A DNA stretch of 64,000 bases from Megalopta genalis (taxonomy: Eukaryota > Arthropoda > Insecta > Hymenoptera > Halictidae): NCBI RefSeq assembly GCF_051020955.1, contig NC_135019.1:8391501-8455500 (forward strand), read 5' to 3'. Positions 49,526 to 63,045 of this stretch are shown piece by piece. The first letter of the stretch is position 1. Every line of letters starts with the position of its first letter. Both the position numbers and the translations under genes were made by a program. The notes below the pieces were generated by a model that saw nothing but the letters and a program-made list of their open reading frames with translations, was not told the DNA's origin and did no database searches.

Positions 49526-50535
49526 AGGGGCTGTTAGCGACCCATGGTAGTGTAATCGGTCGTCATTACACAGGACTGTCCGGACGAAACGGACCGAGTT
49601 GGTGCAATACGACACTGCGTTTGTAGGTACTTGCCGAACCTGTCCTGTGTTTGGTTTTTTACGACTATAGTATTCTTAGATTGGCTGAGAAATTGTAAGG
49701 ATCTTAGACGCTCCACGGTCATGGTGTTTCTGCGCAGTGCCCGGGAAACATGATTCAGAGAAACTCGTTTCACAACACTATAGAGATGGAAAAGTGAAAT
49801 CATGGTCTTGTTCGTGGAAGCATGTACAAAATGGGTTACTTTTGTATCATATTATCGTGCAATGTGACGGCGAGGATCACACTAGCGACGCCATAGCCTA
49901 AGATAGCTGTAGGATAAGTAAATTATGTGGCATACGCCTGTCGTTACGGATAGACTATCGTTGCTGGAACATTCGGATCACTTCGCTGGCTAACCGTGTT
50001 AGCATTGTAATTTTTATCGAAGCTTTCAACCCTTCGAAGGGCGGTAGTTTGTTTTCTGAAGATGATATCGAAGGTCTTGTTACGTGAGGATCACTTTGAG
50101 ACGATATGGGTGGTTCTCTAGTAATATTATCTTCCGTTCAGCATACTGTTTAATTAAGAGAGTTGTATTAAACTAAATGGATAAACTATAGAGGGTTAAT
50201 CGACTCTGTGTAAAAAGAAAGCTGTTCCGACGATAGGTTTCTCGAAATGTTGTTCCCGTTCGAGCGTCATGTCAATAACAGGAGTATGCTTCGCCTTAGA
50301 GTGCATGATAGCGACATGCACACATTAATCGTGGTTTTGATTCAAGGACCTTCGTGAATGTTTAAGAGTTGCTGTTCGGTAGAGAGTGGTACTTTGAAAG
50401 AAGAAACTATTCGTGGTTCACTGTCTTCTCAAAACTTATCGCACGCAAGCAATCGTCCACTAAACCTTGCCTTGGAATTGGCACAAAGAATCGCGAGCAG
50501 AAGACAGCGGTGCACGAGTACTTTTTTCCCTCGTT
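49526..50535. other. Probable 3' UTR of the receptor gene
   Basis: No gene seen. The open frames are short and overlapping. Confidence 0.45.
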
Positions 50536-50925
50536 TGTACAGGGTGAGACACAGCAATCAGGTAATACAAATTTGTGTTGGATTTGAAGCTGGCAAATCG
50601 GGACCATTTTGATAGCATAAACGTCATTTGTGCACTGTTTAAATGTCGCTGTCTACCTTTAACTTCACAATCTCAGCTCACAGTTCAGTGAACAACGGCA
50701 CAGAAAGTTCAACGACCTAGCAAAATGACTTTAAGACGCAGAATGCATGATCAAATATATTATTTAACCCTGCACTTGTACACTGTGAAGACATCGATGA
50801 CCGTAAAATACTTTGAAACTTGGAACGAACGAAAAAGTTTGTTTATGCTATCATGATATTTTCTTTTATCTTCAGCTCCAACACAGATTTGGCTTCGTTT
50901 CGTTTCGCGTGACTCACCTTGTACA
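50536..50925. mobile_element. 390-bp MITE with ~90-bp imperfect inverted arms
   Basis: The left arm begins TGTACAGGGTGAGACAC; the right arm read inward begins TGTACAAGGTGAGTCAC. Matching continues through CAAATTTGTGTTGGA against CAAATCTGTGTTGGA, and GATAGCATAAAC in both. Arms are about 50536-50635 and 50835-50925. There is no coding capacity. Confidence 0.8.
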
Positions 50926-53900
50926 TTTGTTGTATTTCGAGGAGCAATAAGGTTCTCGAATAGTCGTGACCGACGAAAAGAAAAAAAAAACAAACGAAAG
51001 TTACACGCGATCACGAATTAATCGCTTTGGTCGCGAGTTTCAGTTTTCGCCGCAAATCGACCAGCGACGAAAATTCAAATGAACAGACCGTCGAGATAGA
51101 GATATATGTATATTTGTTTTTCTTTTTTTAGTTACATACGTGGAGCACACGCAAGGAATTCTTTAACGCTGCAATCGCATTCGTGCGCGCAATTTGTTTA
51201 TTTGTACATAACAACTAGATTGCGGATGTTTATGCAGGTATAGAGATCTTTAATTCGTTGGAACTGCGATCGAACGGAAGCTCGTTTGCTCTGTTTTAGG
51301 GTACTGTCAGGTTCTGAATGGGACTCAAACGTCGTGCTAAGCTTTATGAATGCGTTTACACTAGAACCACCGTGAGCTTCACACGTGACTGGTTCGTATT
51401 GCCTTATGAAAATAACGAGACTGCACTTATTCAGATTACTGCGAGATTTTTACGTGTCCCGAACAATTAAAATCTATTCGATGATTTCTTAGTAGAAGCA
51501 ACGTTTTATCACTTTCGTAATCGTAAGATAAGGAGTCTGAAAGGATTCTGACTAATCCGGTGGTTCCAGTGTCGATCGAACTGTACTTTAGACAATCGTG
51601 TTTACGCTATAAGTGCATAAAATCCGCAGTATAAACAATACAATTTTACAAATCGTTCCTGTAGTACCTTACTATCGCTGGCAACGATCGAAACAGAGAA
51701 CTACGCAGTAAAAAGGAAACTATGGTAACGAGTACAGGGTCAAGGATAATAAGATAAGGAATGATTAATCAAATTGCAGGTTTGAGAGCAGTTAGATTTT
51801 TGCACATTTTCTACACGCGTATATGTAAATGTTTCTAATCGTCTGTTGAAGATCGTCGAACGACTGCTGAACGCGTCACAGAATAATAGAACTTCTTTAT
51901 CGTTTCTGTTTTACGAGTAGCCTTTGCTGACCGCATTCTTCAACGTTCTTGTATTTAATCACTTTTAAAGGCTGACAGTTTTCGCCGTTGATCTTTTATG
52001 AATCGTTATTAGCTCGCCGATCTTCAGGCAACATTGGATGCCGACTATTTTAATAGTTATTTCTTCTGGCATCGTTAGCGGCCTATATAAAATCTTTCAT
52101 TTTATTACCACCGAAATCGTAGAAGTATTCCTGCGAGAGATCATGAAATCAACTAATTTAACCGTGCATTGTTGCAACGATTTATTACGCGTAGAATATT
52201 CTAAACCCATTTTTGTCACAAGTAGGTAAAATCCGCAACGACATTATCGTCTGCCAGCGAACAAATACTATTTTATACGTGGCTGCAGTTTCTTGTCGAC
52301 ACGACGGTTTAGTTTTAAGGTCAGAGAAATTGTTTGCACAGTTCGGGACTACTTTCGGCGGTCAGCAAGGATTAATCGATCATGAGTCATCGAAATGTTC
52401 ACGAAACGCTAGTACAACAGTCAGAGATGGCCCATTAATTACAGCAATTTTAAGGAATCGTGTAATGCCATTGAAACATTTATGTTGAAACAAAGCAAGA
52501 TTATATATCTATATATACACATATATATCTATATGTATCTATGTATATATATATATATATATTTGTATATATACATATGTATGCATAATATTTTAAGCTA
52601 GTCATTGACGGGGTACATAAGTTTTTACAGGTCTTTTTTCTCTCTCTTAAATAATTACAGTTTTTACCATCAATCATCGTGGAGTAATTGTTTTAGATAT
52701 TTGAAATATTGTTGCGACGTTGTTGGATCATTGGTTGCCGGGTTAATTATATCATTCGATTCTGAATCACTGTAAGGAAAATTAAACGGAATCGTGAATA
52801 TTGACACAACGACAGTGTTAATCAATCAATCTTTCCAGTAATTTGTTCGTGGAAAAGTTTTATACAGAGTCGAGTGAGTCGGAGACCGGATAAGAAATTA
52901 TTTGTCTCGCGTATAGATCATTCGCGTGATATCTAGTATTAAATAATTCAATCGATCACTAATCAAATTACTGTACCATACAGAAACGTTGCATCTATTG
53001 AATCTATATTCGAACGAGTCCACGGAAGCTTTATTTATCATTTTAACTATTTATATCCGATCGAACATCTTTTACAGCATAAATCGCATTTTTTCGATCG
53101 ATGCGTTTACTACCAGCATTTATTTTACCGTTTTTTTCGTAGCTACGATCCCATGTTTTTACGATCATTGAATGCATAAACAGGACCTCCTGGAAAATTA
53201 TCAAACATATTGATCCAAGTCTCAAAGCTTCCGTGGGCTGATGTTCGAGTTAACTTTTTTTCCACTGTTCGTACAACGCATCGACCCCCGTGGTCGATGG
53301 AACACCCTGTATACACCTGTACAAAAAAGGCCTGAGAGGATTTGTAGCCGAGTTATTTTGCAAGTCCAAACAATTTCCGCCGACCGTATCTTGTCGAAAG
53401 GAAATGAAACTTGTTAACCGGACGACGGTTTTATTAGCACGAGCAGCGTAACCCGAGACGGGTAAAATTAGTGTGATAAACGAACCGCGGATGTTTGCGC
53501 AAAATGAAATTTCCGTAGACAAACGGAGGCTCGATTACAATTACAATGGCATTGAAATCATTCGAGTTACCAAATTATTGCCTTCTATAATTGGTATATC
53601 ATTTTAAACGTGCCTGTACGACTGTAATTCACGCCGGAGCGCGGACGGTTGTTTCGCGATGAAACGCAAGAATCATTGGTCGGACGAGGAACAGAAAGCT
53701 ATCGATTGACGAATTCGACGAGTTAACTCGTCGCCCCCCGGTTGATAGCTTAACGAAGCCGTTGTTTGCACTTGCGAAATGATTGTGTAACGGGTTCCAC
53801 GGAAGAATTCGACGTTCGTTCGTGGAACCGTCTTTGGAGCGAGCTTACGTGTACTCGTATGTTAATATTGTTGTTACTAAGCGAGCTAGCCGCTAATATT

Positions 53901-54982
53901 TAACGAATCGCGTGTGTAACGTAAGGGATTGCTATTTAGTTTAAGGTTGAGAATTGTTAGCACCTTGTCTTCGGAATCGTGGCGGTGGTATGTTCGTTTT
54001 AAATCCAATTCTTAGGCCAACACGTTTCCTCAATAAACCCAGCGACGTGCCGTCAACGGAAGCTCTTTTGTGGGGTCATTTACAATCCCATAGCCTAGAG
54101 TTACGTCCTCGGTGTTTTCGAAAATTTGCAGCCTCCTTTGTAAGCGAAGGACTTAGCGTAGCAAAGTGTTGTTCACCCGTCACAGTAGTTTTTAATGCTG
54201 GTTCTAAACGCTTCTTTACGCGGTACCGCTGGGTTTACTGCTTTTAATTGTCCAGTCTACCTCAAAGCATCACGGTATAGCGGGATAATAAATTCATTGC
54301 AACGATGGACAGAAGCCGTGGGTCTGAGATTGCTTTTAGGACTGTCCTATATCTGGATACCTTTTGTTAATTATCTACTCTGAGTCACGTTTTACGACTC
54401 TACAGAGTTTATGCTCCTTTTCTTGGGAGTCGTTTCATTTTAAAGTTCTGTTTATATTATCCGAGAACTTATATTAAATCAGGAGAACCCACACGGCGGC
54501 CTAATAAATCGTCTTTCTGCGATAAAATCTTACCGTATAAAATCGTCTTTTTCTCCTCAAAACTAAGTTTGTCGATGGCTTTTTTTACTAGCGACAAGAT
54601 TAATTAATCGATGACCCAGGGTGGCCAGTGATACGAAAAGCAATCAAAATAGAAAATCCTTCGATCCACGGGGATAAATATGCGACGAAGGTTGTTAGCG
54701 AAGCATACGATAGTGGAAAAATATCACAGATAATGTGAAAGAAAAGTTTTGAGTGTTTGAGTCTCAAATAACGGTTCTACTTCGTCCATAAATCAGGTGA
54801 TTGTCTTTAAGTGGTCGAATTAGCGGAAACCTTGGACAATATCGATACTTGACGCCGGACTGCGTTATCCGCTGATAAGGTGTTAACTCGAATGAGTGAA
54901 AACTGTCGATGAAGTGTCCTCTGCGTGTTCCAAAAGCGTTTGACCTAAAATTTCCGGTGGACGGACACACGCAGAGTTGTTT
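50926..54982. other. Intergenic, no recognisable gene
   Basis: Mixed composition with a TA-rich microsatellite near 52500-52590 and an imperfect inverted repeat at 53010-53249. The ~97-residue frame at 53954-54247 has no recognisable domain. Confidence 0.45.
53010..53249. repeat. Imperfect inverted repeat, possible short MITE
   Basis: TTCGAACGAGTCCACGGAAG at 53010 pairs with a complementary arm at 53223-53249 sharing CCACGGAAGCTTT and CGAAC. The spacing of about 190 bp fits a small foldback element. No target duplication was identified. Confidence 0.5.
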
Positions 54983-55271
54983 TTAACCCTCGGACAACGG
55001 CGCCTGCATCTGTTTCTGCCGAAGCTTTCGAAAGCTTTCCACGAAATACTCAGTTTCCGACAACAAACTCATGCCGACGATTATTTGCACAGGGTGTTTT
55101 CGATATTAACTCGTACAACGACTGGAAATTTATTCGCGTGAAGCACCGTTTCCAAGGAAATCGGTGCTGAGAATTTATCTGTTTATTGAAGAGTGTTTGA
55201 AGTTAAGAGAAAGTCCTAAGAAAAGAGACAAAAGCTGGTCCACGAGAGATAATCCGTGTTCCGAGGGTTGA
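54983..55271. mobile_element. Candidate TTAA-type element with CCCTCGGA ends
   Basis: TTAA at 54983-54986 is followed by CCCTCGGACAACGGC. At the other side CCGTGTTCCGAGGG ends at 55267 and is followed by TTGA, one base from TTAA. The left end resembles the right end of the element at 57449-57667. Confidence 0.5.
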
Positions 55272-55297
55272 TGTGTGTGTGTGTGTGTGTGTGTGTA
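55272..55297. repeat. (GT)n microsatellite
   Basis: Uninterrupted TG units directly after the right border of the preceding candidate element. Confidence 0.95.
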
Positions 55298-55918
55298 TGA
55301 GAACGTTCGTATTGATAAACGAAAGATTCGTTGATCCATCCGATACATTTTAAATTGGCCATACGACGAGGAGGGAGAAAAACGGAATATCAACACGTGT
55401 CAAGTCGTGTTGCAAACGAAACCGAAGCCTCCAAAATCGCAAAATGCACGAACGCACGCAAGACTTTTCGCGAATATGCTCATTGTTGAGATAATCAAGG
55501 TATTTCTCACACGGTAAAGGCTTATTAGATTGATCTAGAGAAAATAATCAAGCGCATCTACTTTGTTAGGTTTTACATGTCTACATTGTAAATACAATAC
55601 GTATATATATATACATATATGTATATATATATTTGCACGTATGCATATATACTGTATGTATATATATGTGTATGTATGTATATGTGTGTGTATATACATA
55701 TATATATATATTTCATTATCTATTTTTGTTACATATTTATAAACAATGAAACGAACTACTTTATTGCACACTAAATATATATTTATATATGTATATATAA
55801 ATATATATGTATAAATATATATTATAGCGTAGGCTAAAGAAAAGTTTTAAAAGAAGGAATTGTGGTTTAAGTGATTTATATATATATATTTATATAAATA
55901 TATATATAAATACACACA

Positions 55919-55951
<33 letters not shown>

Positions 55952-57448
55952 AATTTATATACATGTATAAGTAGATGATATATCGATGATACGTGGCACG
56001 TGTAACACATATTTCGATCATTACACATTTATCTTTATCGATTAATTTGCCTTACAGAGATTTGGGCGTATATAGAGCGCGTATATTCACCATTTCTTTT
56101 CTCTTTTTTTTTAAGTGTAATCAAACAACCCTTGTATAATTTAGCTGAATAGTGACTATAGCTCTCCGTTAGGGATGTCTATAATAATGTTTACGTTCAT
56201 TGATGCTACGGGAGCTCGGTGTTATCAATGATTATGAACGATCAAATCGAGAATGTACCGAATGCCAGTTTGAAATCGACGAGGAGAAAAATATTCGAAT
56301 CATTTTTATATAACGCGAAGACTAGTGCAATGAAGACTTGTGTAAATACCGATTGTTTTTTTCTATCTCTCGTTTCTCTACCTTTCTCTTTCTCTCTCTC
56401 TCTTTCTCTTTAACGTGTAATATACTCGTGTTAAATCCTATCCTATCTGCTGGGCTCCCCCGTTGTAGATTTTCGTTTTCTCTTCTCTATATGTATTACG
56501 AGTGCAGTGAATTGTTGACACCGATTTCTAGATTTCGATTGAAGATACTTGTTGTTGACTTGGTAGTGACAGAACAAACGTGTTCCAGAGACTTTGTGCC
56601 CTTTACGTGTTTCATTACGCGTCTGTTTATTTCTGCAGAGGATCATCGATCAGAGAAAAAAGAAAAACGTTCTTTTTCAACATCGATGGAGAGAAATGAG
56701 CGATCGTGGGAACGGGGAAAAGTGTTATTTGAATTTTTTTATCGATCGCGAATAGATTCTCAATCATCTTGTTTCTCTTTTTATTTTTGTTTGCAGAAAT
56801 GTACGGACACACTAACATTGATCGTGGAATACTGTGACCATAAATCCATTCTTTTCGTTTAGCCGATTGATAATACAAATGGACTGTACATTATATATAT
56901 GATCAACTCGAGGCAATCGTTTCCGGATGAAACGAGTTTTAAGAGAGAAAAATCAACCTGATAACAGTATTCCAGGGTTGATAGCCTGTTTTCTCTTCAT
57001 GATTAACTAATCTGCGCCGAGCTAACTCTACGCTAATTCTAATGAGATCTTGTACAGAGTATTGTAAAATATATTTTTACTACATTTTTTTTTGGTTTTA
57101 TTATTTATTTCTTCATATACACGGAATTGTATTTAAGTTCGTCTCTGTAGACCGTCGCTGGTACGCCATTATGTATGCCATGCCGTCGAGCCTTGCCATT
57201 TTACGTCGTTTCTTTATCTCTCTGTCTCTCACTTTCTCATATCTTACAAACAATCCCAAAGTCGTTTTGTTTTCAATACTCATACACGGATCGTGGATGC
57301 AAACGAACGGATGCAAGAACTCTTTGTAACAACTCTTTATCTTGAGTATCGACGCTGTCGATAAGCGCTTTATAACGATTATGCTGAAATATATAACATT
57401 TATATCGACGTAATGCGTTTCACTTATTTTTCTTTTCTTTTTTTCTGT
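55298..57448. other. Intergenic, TA-rich microsatellites
   Basis: No gene. Long TA/TATG-type simple repeats lie at about 55590-55960. A CT-rich run near 56360-56410 creates a Ser/Leu/Phe-rich open frame that I reject as coding. Confidence 0.5.
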
Positions 57449-57667
57449 TCAACCCTTAGAGAACAGCCTGGGTTCATTTAAATTCGTACTTATTATTTTT
57501 ATAGATATACATATTTTTCATCGTACTTATTTGAAGAGACCAGTACTCTTAATTAAATTTGATAAAGATAAATTAGAATTTATGTTAACGAGTAGAAGCT
57601 GACAAATTATTCGAATCTTTGAAAACGTGAGTCAAAATGCACCCGGGCGTCGTTGTCTGAGGGTCAA
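57449..57667. mobile_element. 211-bp inverted-repeat element with TCAA duplication
   Basis: TCAA flanks both sides (57449-57452 and 57664-57667). The ends are CCCTTAGAGAACAGCCTGGG and, read inward from the right, CCCTCAGACAACGACGCCCG, an imperfect inverted pair. TCAA instead of TTAA on both sides suggests insertion at a variant target. Confidence 0.65.
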
Positions 57668-60068
57668 TTGTACAACGCGCTCCTACTAGAGTTCCGGTAT
57701 ATCCGTTTAAACGGGTAATCAGTATTGTTACTGTTAGTTCGAAGAAAAAGAAATGTTGATAGTCTTAGTTTTAAGATTAGACACTTTCTTAAGCAAAAGG
57801 AAAAATGGATAGCAACCGGTACTCCAGTCCTGTGATCGTATCCATTCCTGTTTTGTCTTCAATTTAAAACACTTTAATTTACAAAAATACTACATCTCAA
57901 CAAAAGTTGCCCCTATTGCTCTCGCTGTGTAGGACTCGATAACATAGTTATCCTATATTTAAACAGGGAAGAGATATTTTATTTTTATCATCCATTCCTT
58001 TTCCTGAAAACAGTGAACGCTCAACTCTCATTAGAAATTTACTGTTAAATTTGCACGATGCATTTACACACCTTCATCATAAATTGTACACAATATCCCT
58101 TAACTGTTTAAAACAATTTGATTACTGTTTAAGTTTCCAAGGGACTCTTTTTTTGTCTTTTTACCAAGAACAAGTCGCTGAATCAACGTCTGCGAGAATT
58201 CCTTCCTTCTCTCTACCTTATATATATACGTATTACTTCATACAGTCGTTAAACTACTATGTTACAATTCACACAGGTGTGTACGCAGGTGTGGTTCCTA
58301 TTTGGTTTTCCAAGAGTGCAAACATATCACCAAAGTATACTTGTGTTCATGCGTTGCTCTTTCATTCGATCCGCATTGTAATTCCATTCATTGAACCATA
58401 CGTCATTGGCTCGCATTACTAGACTGCAGATCTTTATGCATTGGCAGCTTATAAAGATCTTTGAATGGAGTAAAATAGAATTTTTATAGTCATTGCTGCC
58501 TTCTCTTTTTACTTGCAAATTGCCGAAACTATTAGTATGATAAATGAAATACTATTTTTCTTGGGATATTATGGACATACACATTCTCTATAAAAATAGA
58601 AATTTGTATAAACGTCCGCAGTCTAGTCGTTATCATATTTAGAGTGGTCAATTCCACTGTTTCGAGGTCGTTTAGATGAACATGTGTTCTACTTGGAACG
58701 ACGGGTTTAGGCCTTTTATAGGAACACTGACTTGTCCTACTCTGAAATAGCGTCAAGGTAGAATCAATTTTTCTTTCGTGGAACCGAATTACATCGGTAA
58801 TTGTTAGTACCAAATTCACGGGAAGTAGGAATTTTACAAATATATATATATATATATACATATATCAAATTCTACCTATAAAGCATGATGTATTCAATCG
58901 GTGAAAAATTTGTTCTCGTTAAGACGCAACTACGATCGATCCAATTTTATAAATATATCACAAAGCATAAAAAATACTTCTGGTCGATACGAGGTGTAGG
59001 ACGCATAAATCAATAATGTAAACGTAATTGTGTTCAAGGCATCATAGATGTTTATTTCTCTTCTATGTGTGATCGTCGATATCTTCTTTTTTTATTGGGA
59101 CAATGGTGTACGACCAATTATAAAAGGGTCAATCCGAGGAGATTCTCACCCGTAATTAATAGTATTTCTTAAATAAGTATGTACACAATTGAAACATCGG
59201 CTTTTAGTTCTACACGATTTCCTTTGACTCTGAGAGAAGACGCTAAATACATAGGTATAAATAATTACTGTTTCAATGGACAAATTGAGAACAATGATTG
59301 GATGTAATTGTCGCGAAGAGACATCAGCTCGTTAGGGAGGCGAACGTTGCGTGTTTTTCACTGGATCAATTCTCTACGTATATATGTACATGTCTCCGTT
59401 GGTATTGGAAGGATTATTGTTCTCGTTAATTAACGGTTTCATGAAAATAGTATCTAGCGCGTATCTCAATAACGGCAATGACAGTTTCTAATTTCGTAAC
59501 CTATGGCATTAAAAATGTTTCACGTGTACGGATCGTCGTGTAATCATATCTTCATTGCTCTCTTTTTTTTTTGTTCTTTTGTTAAATTTTTTTCTGCCAG
59601 AAAAGTATGATCGGCATTTGGCAAAACTTCCATTTTCGACTCGACTGAACAACTGCACATTTGACTCTATGCTTGCACAGTTCATAAATTAATCCACTAT
59701 ACAGGTGTGAAAGTTAATTCGATACATAGACTGGCTTATGTAACTTCTAGTTATTGATTATTGCAACCAGTGCTAATGCGGCATTTTCTGTTCGGAACAC
59801 ACTGAAATAATACTCTTCTACCTCAATGGTACAGCTTATGAATACGATAAAGGGAACGGGGAAACCTTGTTCGAAGAAATTTCTATTGACATAATCAATA
59901 GACGGTAATCCATCGAAACGAGGCAGCTTTCGTAATACTTTTAAACATAATTATTCGAATGCCGCGTGAGCTGTTGTCACTCGTCCGCATTTTAATAGCT
60001 GAAACGTAAAAATAATTAATACTTTTTCATTATAAACATCGGTTAGATGCTTCAATCCATTTGTAGAA
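57668..60068. other. Intergenic and probable 3' UTR of the AHCYL gene
   Basis: AT-rich; no recognisable gene on either strand. It probably holds the minus-strand 3' UTR of the gene ending at 60069. Confidence 0.45.
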
Positions 60069-63045
60069 TTATACGAACCGGTAATAGTTAGGCTTAAAAG
60101 GTCCAGCCTTATTAAGTCCCATGTATTTGGCTTGCTCATCCGACAATTCCGTTAAATGTGCATCGAACGTTGGTAAATGTAAGGATGCCACGTATTCGTC
60201 TATTAAATAGAATTGTTTTTACATTTTCGAATTGTTTAACTTATCACTGCAATGGCACGTGGGTCACTGAAGACTAACGACAGTTACTAACAATTCTTTC
60301 TTAACTACTTTAGAGCAATCGAAGATGCAAAACATTTACAAAGTTCCCACAGCGTGCCTCTGCAGAATTAATGTACAAAAAAGCATCATCACTGTCCACT
60401 TACCCATCTTTTTGGGAAGTAAATAGACGTCGCTTTTGTATCGTCCCGGAGGCGCATTGAATAATTCAATAAGCGCTAAGGCTTGAGTAGCAGCTGTAAT
60501 TGATACAACAAATGAGGGAATACTGGAACAAGACAAGTTGACTAAACGGCCTTCCGCTAATAACACGATGCGCTTTCCGTCTGGCCAGATAACATGATCC
60601 ACTTGAGACCTTACTTTTTCCCAAGTTAAATCGGGCGTGCGTAAACTGTTCTGTTAAGCACATATTAAACGAGTCTTAATGTTTTACCAAATTATTTCAT
60701 TTTTTTTTTTTTGTTCTGAAATGTAAGAAACACGAGTTTTTTCTCCCTAAATAGTCTAAACGAAGGACTAGTTCGAAAGTTCTTACAAAGAGAGTGGCGG
60801 TACAGTGTTAAAACTTAAACGTACGATATCTATCTCCGTATTGCTGTGACCCATATTGCACACTACACATCCGTTCTTCATCTTGTCCATATGCTCGCGC
60901 GTTACTACATTTTTATTGCCTGTTGCTGTGATCACAATGTCCACGTTTCTGATTACTTCGTTCAGTTTCATCACTCTGAACCCGTCCATGCTACAAAATA
61001 AAGAAAGAAAAACATCTATGAACGAGACCATCGGAAAATTCGAATTTTCCAGAAAATAAATTACCTAGCTTGCAAAGCACAAATAGGATCGATTTCAGTT
61101 ATATAAACAATACATCCTAAACCTTTCAAAGCCTGGCAACAGCCTTTACCAACTTCGCCGTAGCCACAAATTACAACTTGCTTTCCACCAAACATGATGT
61201 CTGTAGATCTTTTCAAACTAAAGCAGGATAAATTAAAATAATTAACAATATATCATTAGTGTCGCATTTTGCTAACATTGCATTTGCTAACTTCGTTGAG
61301 CGAGCAAATATGATGATGCAGAACTGTCAGTTATTTGATCTCTTAGTAACGCTAACTGCAATGTCAGCGAGATGTTGATACAATTTTCCAAGGGGCTTCG
61401 ACTATTTCTAATTAATTTACCTATCGATAATACTTTCGCGACAACTATAAAGATTGTCGAACTTGGTCTTCGTCACGCTATCGTTTACGTTCATGGCAGG
61501 GACGGATAGTTTGCCTGCTTTGGACAGTTGGTATAATCTATGTACACCCGTTACACTCTCCTCAACAATTCCTGCAAATTGATATTATTATTACCATATT
61601 CTTTCCTATTATGCCACACAAAGACGCGAACAATGAGGAGACCTTGAATCATTTTAAACATCGCGTTATATTTTTTGAGCATTAAATGAGTCGCGTCACC
61701 ACCGTCATCCAATATCATATTCGGTTGCCAATTCTCTGCTGCTACGCATTTGTCGATGCACCACCAGAAATCCTCTTCTGTTTCGCCACGCCAGGCAAAA
61801 ATTGGATAACCGGCGTGTGCAAGTGCAGCAGCCACTTCGTTTTGCGTGGAATAAATATTGCACGCTGCCCATCTGACTTGTGCTCCCAAATGTACTAACG
61901 TTTCAATGAGGACTGCAGTTTGAGCATTGATATGAGTGCATCCTACGATTTTCGCGTTCTTCAGCGGCTGAAAAATATTTCAGAATTTTTATTTTTTAAA
62001 ATTTATACACTTTTTAAAATTTGTATTAATGAAAGAATACCTTATCCTCAGCCGCACGTTTACGGAGCGCCATTATTCCAGGCATCTCTTGCTCTGCTAT
62101 TTCTATTTCTCTACGACCAAATGCGTGTTGATTAATGTTGCGCACGCAAAAGTCAATGAAACCCTTTTCCGTTTTCTGAATCTTTTCACGCGGCGAGACA
62201 TCGTCCTCGTCTGATGAGCTTCCTGTATAAGATGCTAGAGTAAAACAGTGTTAAGAAAACGAACGGAATTAGTACCACAACATACAGTGCATGCAGCAGG
62301 CTTAATGAGTGTGCTTATTAAGTTACGATCGGTCAGCGTACGACAGAGACACATTTAATTACATCGACGATATTTAACACATGGAAAGCAGCATAAATCT
62401 GTCCATACCAGAACTGTAACTGTCTGTGCTACTGGCTGACAAAGAACGGCTACGATAACGACTGGATTTCTTCAAGGCTCCAGACTTGGAATCCTAAACA
62501 TTTAAGAGATTGAATTAATCGAGAGATCATTTATATTCTTTGTCTTGAGAAGGGCTGCGATGAATTGAAATGGACTACAAACAGAAGAGTGCAAATGAAG
62601 CTATATTATTTGGCTGAATGGACACAGATTAATATAGACGACAAGTAATAAAATTCTCTGCCAAATGTCATGTAATCAAGAGTAAATCAAATGCACATTG
62701 TACACACAATTAAGCAAAGATAAATTGTTTTTATTAACAGTGCTGCTCCAAATTACACAGACAGATTGGTGCATGGGACTCGTGATTTAAACTATATTTG
62801 AGTAAAAAAAAATCGTCTGATTATTATCCTGTGTTATTTGACGGGGGGGAGGCAAGAATGATAAAACTCACTGGCACATACCACACTTATGTAGTCATGG
62901 GAAATTAAAGCAGCCCTGAGGAAATTGCAAGGATTGCTCTATGGAAAAGGAGTACAAGTTTACTTTGTGTTTTCTTACACATATATTTCTTACTTACTAA
63001 TTTTTTTCTCGCGGCTTGAAAGGCATTATTTGATGCCTCTAGGCT
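60069..63045 (-). CDS. AHCYL: S-adenosylhomocysteine hydrolase-like protein, AHCYL/IRBIT type (3' part)
   Basis: Nine in-frame minus-strand exons: 63045-62998, 62493-62409, 62222-62041, 61967-61643, 61571-61421, 61217-61065, 60990-60825, 60650-60404, 60199-60069, encoding 495 residues to the stop. AHCYL proteins are hydrolase homologues thought to act as regulators (of IP3 receptors, transporters and AHCY itself) rather than as enzymes. Seen here: the Ser-rich IRBIT regulatory segment SRYRSRSLSASSTDSYSSG and DEDDVSPREK, which plain AHCY lacks; the hydrolase fold (GCTHINAQTAVLIETL, CNIYSTQNEVAAAL, DDGGD); the NAD-binding CGYGEVGKG; and the tail FDAHLTELSDEQAKYMG...KPNYYRFV. The N-terminal exon is not in the window or not recognised. 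Confidence 0.93.

Noticed and set aside
53281..53320. ACACCCTGTATAC motif resembling an ACAGGGTG transposon end
   Set aside because: No matching inverted partner found at a sensible distance, so no element was called.
53954..54247. 97-residue plus-strand ORF
   Set aside because: Isolated, no domain, no splice signals linking it to other exons.
56338..56862. 174-residue plus-strand ORF
   Set aside because: Starts in a CT-rich simple repeat and has low-complexity Ser/Leu/Phe content, with no domain.
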